Positions 17,284-21,229 of a DNA stretch of 21,229 bases are shown here, one piece after another. A program made the translations under genes and the position numbers. Positions within the stretch are counted from its first letter, which is position 1; every line of letters begins with the position of its first letter. The notes beneath the pieces are model-generated. The model did no database searches and was not told the DNA's origin. It saw only the letters and a list, made by a program, of their open reading frames with translations. The stretch covers positions 1 to 21,229 of the forward strand of contig PAQB01000005.1 in assembly GCA_002709185.1 (NCBI GenBank), given 5' to 3'. Origin of the DNA: Flavobacteriaceae bacterium. GTDB taxonomy: Bacteria; Bacteroidota; Bacteroidia; Flavobacteriales; Flavobacteriaceae.

Positions 17284-18327
17284 TCATTTTCGAATGCCTT
17301 TTTGATTGAGGTAATTTTGATAGCGACGGGCATTGGCATTGTGTGCATACAGCGTTTTTGCAAAGCGATGGAAGCCAGGGCGACTGGGGTCTGCAGCAAA
17401 GTAAAAGTAAGAATGTGATTCAAAATTTAAAACAGCATCAATAGCAGATAAATCTGGCATCGCGATGAGTCCGGGGGGCAGGCCCGTGAACATATAAGTA
17501 TTGTAGGGGGATATAATTTTTTTATGCTTGTTCAATACGCGTTTTATAACTTTATTTTTGTAGGATTTTGTTTGATAGGCCGCAAACTTTAGCGTGGGGT
17601 CGGCTTGCAATGCCCAATTATTTTTGAGTCGATTCATATAGACCCCTGCAATTTTGGATTGCTCAGTCAATTCCTTTGATTCCTCCTGAACAATTGCTGC
17701 TAAAATAGATACTTCGACAGGCGTCAGACCCATTCCTTGGGCTTTTTGTTTTCGACTGGAAGTCCAAAAATTATTATAGGCCTTGTATAATTTTGATCTA
17801 ATTTTCTTTGGAGAGGTATTCCAAAAAAATTCATAACTGTTGGGTAAATACATGGCCAAGGCTGATTCTTTTGTAAACGCATTAGAACTCAAAAAAACTG
17901 AATCCGTAAAAACCTCCATCAAACTTAGGCTATCGGCTTCTACTTGATTTGAAATTCTTTGGGCCAACAAACCTAAACTGTGTTGATTATTAAAGGCGAC
18001 AGTGACTGCCAAGTTTTGGCTTCTCAAGGAATTGATGATGTCATTATTGGTCATGTCCCTCGCGATGCGATAACGGCCCGCTTTCACATTTATGTTGTAT
18101 TTTTTTTGCTTGGCAAGCGCATCAAATTTTTCTATGTCTAAAAGCAATGGTTCTATATCGGACCGAACATCAGAGTAAGTTGCACCGGTAGAAATAAAAA
18201 TATAAGCTTCTTTAGAATTAAAAGCAGTATTGGGCACTAACATAATCGCATAGATTTTAAACGAAAAGTAAGCAATCACGATCAGGCCTAACATTACAAC
18301 AGCCAATGCGCTATTTTTTAAATTCAT
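17284..18327 (-). CDS. mltG: endolytic peptidoglycan transglycosylase MltG
   Basis: MltG cuts nascent glycan strands at the inner membrane and so sets their length. The 347-residue protein has one N-terminal membrane segment (residues 8-30), a LysM-like subdomain near 40-105, and the YceG catalytic domain. In that domain the catalytic acid is Glu216 in AIVQEESKE, matching E. coli Glu218 in the IVEKET motif. TGLPPGLIAMPDLSAIDAVLNF and YFAADPSRPGFHRFAKTL are conserved end motifs of the family. The start is 13 nt after the dapF stop on the same strand, so dapF-mltG form a short operon that pairs precursor synthesis with glycan processing. Confidence 0.93.
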   Translation of the reverse strand: MNLKNSALAVVMLGLIVIAYFSFKIYAIMLVPNTAFNSKEAYIFISTGATYSDVRSDIEPLLLDIEKFDALAKQKKYNINVKAGRYRIARDMTNNDIINSLRSQNLAVTVAFNNQHSLGLLAQRISNQVEADSLSLMEVFTDSVFLSSNAFTKESALAMYLPNSYEFFWNTSPKKIRSKLYKAYNNFWTSSRKQKAQGMGLTPVEVSILAAIVQEESKELTEQSKIAGVYMNRLKNNWALQADPTLKFAAYQTKSYKNKVIKRVLNKHKKIISPYNTYMFTGLPPGLIAMPDLSAIDAVLNFESHSYFYFAADPSRPGFHRFAKTLYAHNANARRYQNYLNQKGIRK

Positions 18328-18340
18328 GAATCGTTATAAA

Positions 18341-19126
18341 TTAAAAGTTATTTTCAAAGGTGCCTTCATAAACATAGCGTACACTACCGCGCAACCAAAC
18401 ATCAACATAAGAGGCGTCCTTAGATCTAAATTGGACTTCTAAATCCCCGCCTTGTGTTTGAAGTGTAATACAATTGCTGTTGGTTTTTTGAGACGCATGC
18501 ATCGCAATGGCGACGGCTGTAGCGCCAGTTCCACAGGACAACGTTTCCCCTTCAACACCGCGTTCATAGGTCCGCATTGCGAAATTTTCTGAATCGATGG
18601 GATTTACAAAATTTACATTAATTCCATCCTTTTCAAAAGGCTTGGTGTTTCTAATCTTCGCACCCTCAATCTGAACATTTAAATTGTCTAAATCTTTACA
18701 CATTGAAACATAATGCGGTGATCCCGTATCAAGTACAATTCCACCAGCTGTATGTTCTATCGATTTGACATCCAACATTTTTAAGGAAATTTGGGAGGCT
18801 TCTATTTTTGCTTCATGCGGGCCATCAATGGCTATGAAGGTTGTGACATTTTTAATGATACCCAAACGCCTAGCGAAGGCCACAATACAACGGCCACCAT
18901 TCCCACACATACTGCTTTCTCTACCGTCAGCATTGAAATAAATCATTTTAAAATCAAAATCAGTTGAAGATTCTAAAAGAATTAAACCATCCGCGCCAAT
19001 GCCAAAACGTCGGTCACAAAGACTAGCGATAAGTTTGGTATCATTTTTGTTAAAAAAATTTGTGCGGTTATCAATAATGACAAAATCATTTCCGCTGGCT
19101 TGATATTTAAAGAAATTAACTGACAT
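18341..19126 (-). CDS. dapF: diaminopimelate epimerase DapF
   Basis: DapF converts LL- to meso-diaminopimelate, the last step before lysine and peptidoglycan stem-peptide synthesis. The 261-residue protein has the two catalytic cysteines in their motifs, Cys74 in MCGNGGRC and Cys198 in LSCGTGATA, and the standard N-terminus FFKYQASGNDFVIIDNR. Length is slightly under the E. coli 274. An exact TATATTTG sits only 8 nt upstream of the ATG, so the mRNA would be nearly leaderless. It is divergent from htrA and is followed by mltG. Confidence 0.96.
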   Translation of the reverse strand: MSVNFFKYQASGNDFVIIDNRTNFFNKNDTKLIASLCDRRFGIGADGLILLESSTDFDFKMIYFNADGRESSMCGNGGRCIVAFARRLGIIKNVTTFIAIDGPHEAKIEASQISLKMLDVKSIEHTAGGIVLDTGSPHYVSMCKDLDNLNVQIEGAKIRNTKPFEKDGINVNFVNPIDSENFAMRTYERGVEGETLSCGTGATAVAIAMHASQKTNSNCITLQTQGGDLEVQFRSKDASYVDVWLRGSVRYVYEGTFENNF

Positions 19127-19134
19127 AGGCGACG

Positions 19135-19142
19135 CAAATATA
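19135..19142 (-). promoter_or_regulatory. -7 promoter element for dapF-mltG
   Basis: The minus strand reads TATATTTG, exact to TANNTTTG and followed by C. Its last base is 9 nt from the dapF ATG at 19126, so initiation would fall within a few bases of the start codon. No clear -33 TTTG is seen. Confidence 0.55.
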
Positions 19143-19244
19143 AGGATATTTATAAGTAATTGTCATTGTTAAAGTTCAGTTAAGGATAAAAAAAATAAGC
19201 TGTAAAAAATTAATTTTAAGAATTTGAAGTCAAACATTAAGATT

Positions 19245-20645
19245 ATGAAAAAAATTATTCCTTTTTTAGGCGTATCGGTTCTTGGTGGCGCCATAGCAAT
19301 TATTACCTACATACAATGGGTACAACCTAAATTGCAAATACAAAACAATTCAATCACTGAAAACCCAATTGCCTTTCCCGTTAATTATATAAACACTTCA
19401 AATAATGGTGGCAGTAATGTTGATTTCACAGCAGCAGCTGAAAAAACATTACACGCTGTAGTCCATGTAAAAAATACAACAATAAGCAAGGGCTACACTA
19501 CCTATGAAGATTTATTTTTTGGACGTCCACAAAGCCGTCAACAAATTGGTACCGGATCCGGAGTTATCATCTCTCCTGATGGTTATATTGTTACCAACAA
19601 CCACGTGATTCAGGGAGCACAATCCATTGAAGTGACCACCAATGACAATAAAACATTTACAGCTGAATTAATTGGGACCGACCCTGGGACAGATATTGCC
19701 CTGCTTAAAATCCAAGTAGACGAAGATCTCAGCTACACCACATTTGGAGACAGTAACACCACAAAGGTCGGGGAATGGGTGTTAGCAGTTGGCAATCCAT
19801 TTAATTTGACCTCTACCGTAACTGCCGGCATCATCAGCGCAAAATCAAGAGATCTTTCAGGTAGAAATACCCAATCATTCATACAAACAGATGCGGCAGT
19901 AAACCCTGGAAATTCCGGAGGTGCATTGGTAAATATTTATGGAGATCTTATAGGCATAAATACCGCTATTTCTTCACAAACTGGGTCTTACATTGGGTAC
20001 TCTTTTGCAGTTCCCAGTAACATTGCTCGAAAAGTGGTTGAAGATATCATGGAATTTGGAAATGTTCAAAATGGAATCTTAGGGGTTGTTGGAACTGAAC
20101 TCAATAGCAAACGATCTGAGGAGCTTGGGATCAAAGATACTGAAGGCTTTTATGTTAGCGAAGTTCAAAAAGAAAGCGGTGCAGAATTATCCGGAATTCA
20201 AAAAGGCGATATCATCAAAAGTGTTGACGGTATAAAAATTTCAAAATTCTCAGATTTAAAAGGTTTTTTAAATACCAAAAGCCCAAACGATATTGTTGCA
20301 GTCAAGTTACTGAGAAAAAACAAAATCAAAGATTTGAAGGTAAAACTGGAAAAATTGACGACCATCAATGTTCCCATCATTGGAACGCTTCGCGAGCTAA
20401 AAAATTCAGAATTAAAGAAAATTAATCAAGAATACGGCCTTGAGTTACAAGAACTCTCTGGCTATTTTAAGGATGAATGGATTTCAGACGGTGTTAACAA
20501 AGGAAGTATAATCATTGGAATCAATGCGCTTAAGGTAAACTCTATAGCCGATGTTAAAAAAGCACTAAATAAAAATTCTGATAGAGTAAATCGAATTGAA
20601 ATTATTAAAAATAGCGGAGAGAAAATGGTCTATCGCTTTAGATAA
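19245..20645 (+). CDS. Do/HtrA-family periplasmic serine protease
   Basis: A 466-residue DegP/HtrA-type protease that degrades or refolds damaged envelope proteins. An N-terminal hydrophobic segment (MKKIIPFLGVSVLGGAIAIITYI) is an uncleaved anchor or signal peptide. The trypsin-like domain has the triad His120 (TNNHVI), Asp150 (GTDIALL) and Ser224 (NPGNSGGAL), with the LA loop around EDLFFG. A PDZ domain follows at about 270-360 (GILGVVG, SGIQKGDIIKSVDG). The C-terminal 100 residues look like a second, divergent PDZ (KGSIIIGINALKVNS). A TTG seven codons upstream is in frame, but ATG 19245 starts the signal correctly. No promoter near consensus is evident; the element TAAGGATA occurs twice upstream, 40 bp apart. 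A strong terminator follows. Confidence 0.93.
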   Translation: MKKIIPFLGVSVLGGAIAIITYIQWVQPKLQIQNNSITENPIAFPVNYINTSNNGGSNVDFTAAAEKTLHAVVHVKNTTISKGYTTYEDLFFGRPQSRQQIGTGSGVIISPDGYIVTNNHVIQGAQSIEVTTNDNKTFTAELIGTDPGTDIALLKIQVDEDLSYTTFGDSNTTKVGEWVLAVGNPFNLTSTVTAGIISAKSRDLSGRNTQSFIQTDAAVNPGNSGGALVNIYGDLIGINTAISSQTGSYIGYSFAVPSNIARKVVEDIMEFGNVQNGILGVVGTELNSKRSEELGIKDTEGFYVSEVQKESGAELSGIQKGDIIKSVDGIKISKFSDLKGFLNTKSPNDIVAVKLLRKNKIKDLKVKLEKLTTINVPIIGTLRELKNSELKKINQEYGLELQELSGYFKDEWISDGVNKGSIIIGINALKVNSIADVKKALNKNSDRVNRIEIIKNSGEKMVYRFR

Positions 20646-20663
20646 ATGAACAACCTATCTTAT

Positions 20664-20700
20664 AAAAAATCGCTAACAACATTGTCAGCGATTTTTTTTT
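20664..20700 (+). terminator. intrinsic terminator after htrA
   Basis: AAAAAATCGCT (20664-20674) pairs with AGCGATTTTTT (from 20687), with partial pairing of ACA and TGT inside the loop. It ends in a T-run of ten and lies 18 nt after the htrA stop. The symmetrical A and T tracts could allow bidirectional use. Confidence 0.85.
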
Positions 20701-20731
20701 GATTTTATTTACGAAAACGTTATAGTTGTTT

Positions 20732-20739
20732 TACTTTTG
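20732..20739 (+). promoter_or_regulatory. -7 promoter element for the GapDH gene
   Basis: TACTTTTG is an exact TANNTTTG match. Initiation near 20745 gives a leader of about 15 nt before ATG 20760. A weak TTTA at 20707-20710 is the only candidate near -33. The preceding htrA terminator makes an independent promoter here expected. Confidence 0.5.
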
Positions 20740-20759
20740 TGAAAAATAAAAACTTATTT

Positions 20760-21229
20760 ATGCCTACTTTAAACCCCTTTGAAAAAGAAATCATCTTACA
20801 AACGAACTGTCGAAAATCAGCAGTTGAGTTAATTAAAATCGTGCATGACCTTTGGTATGATGAAGCCATTGAACTTGTGATCTTTAGAAATTCAATGCTT
20901 GATAAAAATGTAAACGAAATTTTAAAATTACATGATTATGCGAGCGAATTTGTAAATAAACCAATTTCTATATTTGATGCAGTAGAAGTGGCCAAAGCCA
21001 TAAAAAATCTAAGATTATCGCCCGCTAAAATAGACATTGGAAAACTCACCTTTGAATTTCACAAAAAAGCTCCAGAACACGATGATATTTTCACTTTTAT
21101 ATCCAAAAAATTAAAAACACACAAAAAACAAAAACCAATCATTCCCAAGAATGTGGTTTTATACGGATTTGGTCGAATTGGGCGTCTACTTGCCCGTGAA
21201 TTAATGCTACAAAACGGAAAAGGCAGTCA
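20760..21229 (+). CDS. glyceraldehyde-3-phosphate dehydrogenase with N-terminal extension (partial, runs off the window)
   Basis: The frame is open from ATG 20760 to the end of the window, giving 156 residues. The NAD(P)-binding start of GapDH appears only at residues 131-145 (NVVLYGFGRIGRLLA), where ordinary GapDH has it at the very N-terminus. About 130 residues therefore precede it, rich in charged and helical sequence (AVELIKIVHDLWYDEAIELVIF, IFDAVEVAKAIKNL). This fits the long GapDH variant found in Flavobacteriaceae and relatives, whose full length is roughly 480 residues. The catalytic cysteine and most of the enzyme lie outside the window, so whether it serves glycolysis or gluconeogenesis cannot be judged. 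It follows the htrA terminator and has its own -7 element. Confidence 0.85.
   Translation, partial: MPTLNPFEKEIILQTNCRKSAVELIKIVHDLWYDEAIELVIFRNSMLDKNVNEILKLHDYASEFVNKPISIFDAVEVAKAIKNLRLSPAKIDIGKLTFEFHKKAPEHDDIFTFISKKLKTHKKQKPIIPKNVVLYGFGRIGRLLARELMLQNGKGS

Overview
The window looks like chromosomal core DNA of a member of the Bacteroidota, most likely the family Flavobacteriaceae. The DNA is AT-rich and ribosome binding sites are weak or absent. Several gene starts are preceded by the Bacteroidota -7 promoter element TANNTTTG. It also carries lineage-typical genes: a DUF4835/PorD-type protein linked to type IX secretion, a DUF6913 protein, the Bacteroidota form of RNA polymerase omega, a two-gene 5'-nucleotidase, and a GapDH with a long N-terminal extension. 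I see no insertion sequence, prophage, CRISPR array, tRNA or rRNA, and no recognisable defence or toxin system.

Layout. Positions 1-157 hold no gene I can support, but contain a perfect 10-bp inverted repeat and the terminator of fabI. From 158 to 5935, on the minus strand, lies a compact operon bamD-rpoZ-coaBC-porD-recN (gaps of 5, 10 and 9 nt and one 8-nt overlap), followed by fabI, which has its own promoter in the 3' end of recN. Upstream, also on the minus strand, are dapA and a DUF6913 gene joined as TAA-ATG. A 31-bp divergent region with overlapping promoters separates these from a plus-strand pair (7445-9111) that encodes the C-terminal and catalytic halves of a 5'-nucleotidase as separate exported proteins. 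Minus-strand ligA and prmC follow. A divergent region holding a TGTGA-N6-TCACA palindrome leads to plus-strand ribD, which probably starts at TTG 12211. Next come a minus-strand hotdog thioesterase and a plus-strand dnaA / low-molecular-weight phosphatase / RsmI-like methyltransferase operon. Minus-strand dapF-mltG and a separate lysozyme-fold gene lie before plus-strand htrA with a strong terminator. The window ends inside a GapDH gene.

Functional themes. The envelope is prominent: DapA and DapF make meso-diaminopimelate, MltG and the lysozyme-fold protein act on peptidoglycan, BamD inserts outer-membrane proteins, PorD belongs with type IX secretion, and HtrA handles periplasmic protein quality. 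The remainder is housekeeping: replication (DnaA, LigA), repair (RecN), transcription (omega), translation (PrmC, RsmI-like), CoA, riboflavin and fatty-acid synthesis.

I did not find a clear undescribed multi-gene system. The observations most worth a second look are regulatory or architectural: the CRP-like palindrome in the prmC promoter, overlapping divergent promoters at 7393-7445, an almost leaderless dapF, two convergent gene pairs sharing a TTAA at their stops, the split nucleotidase with different export signals, and a Cys-to-Ser change at the CoaC active site.
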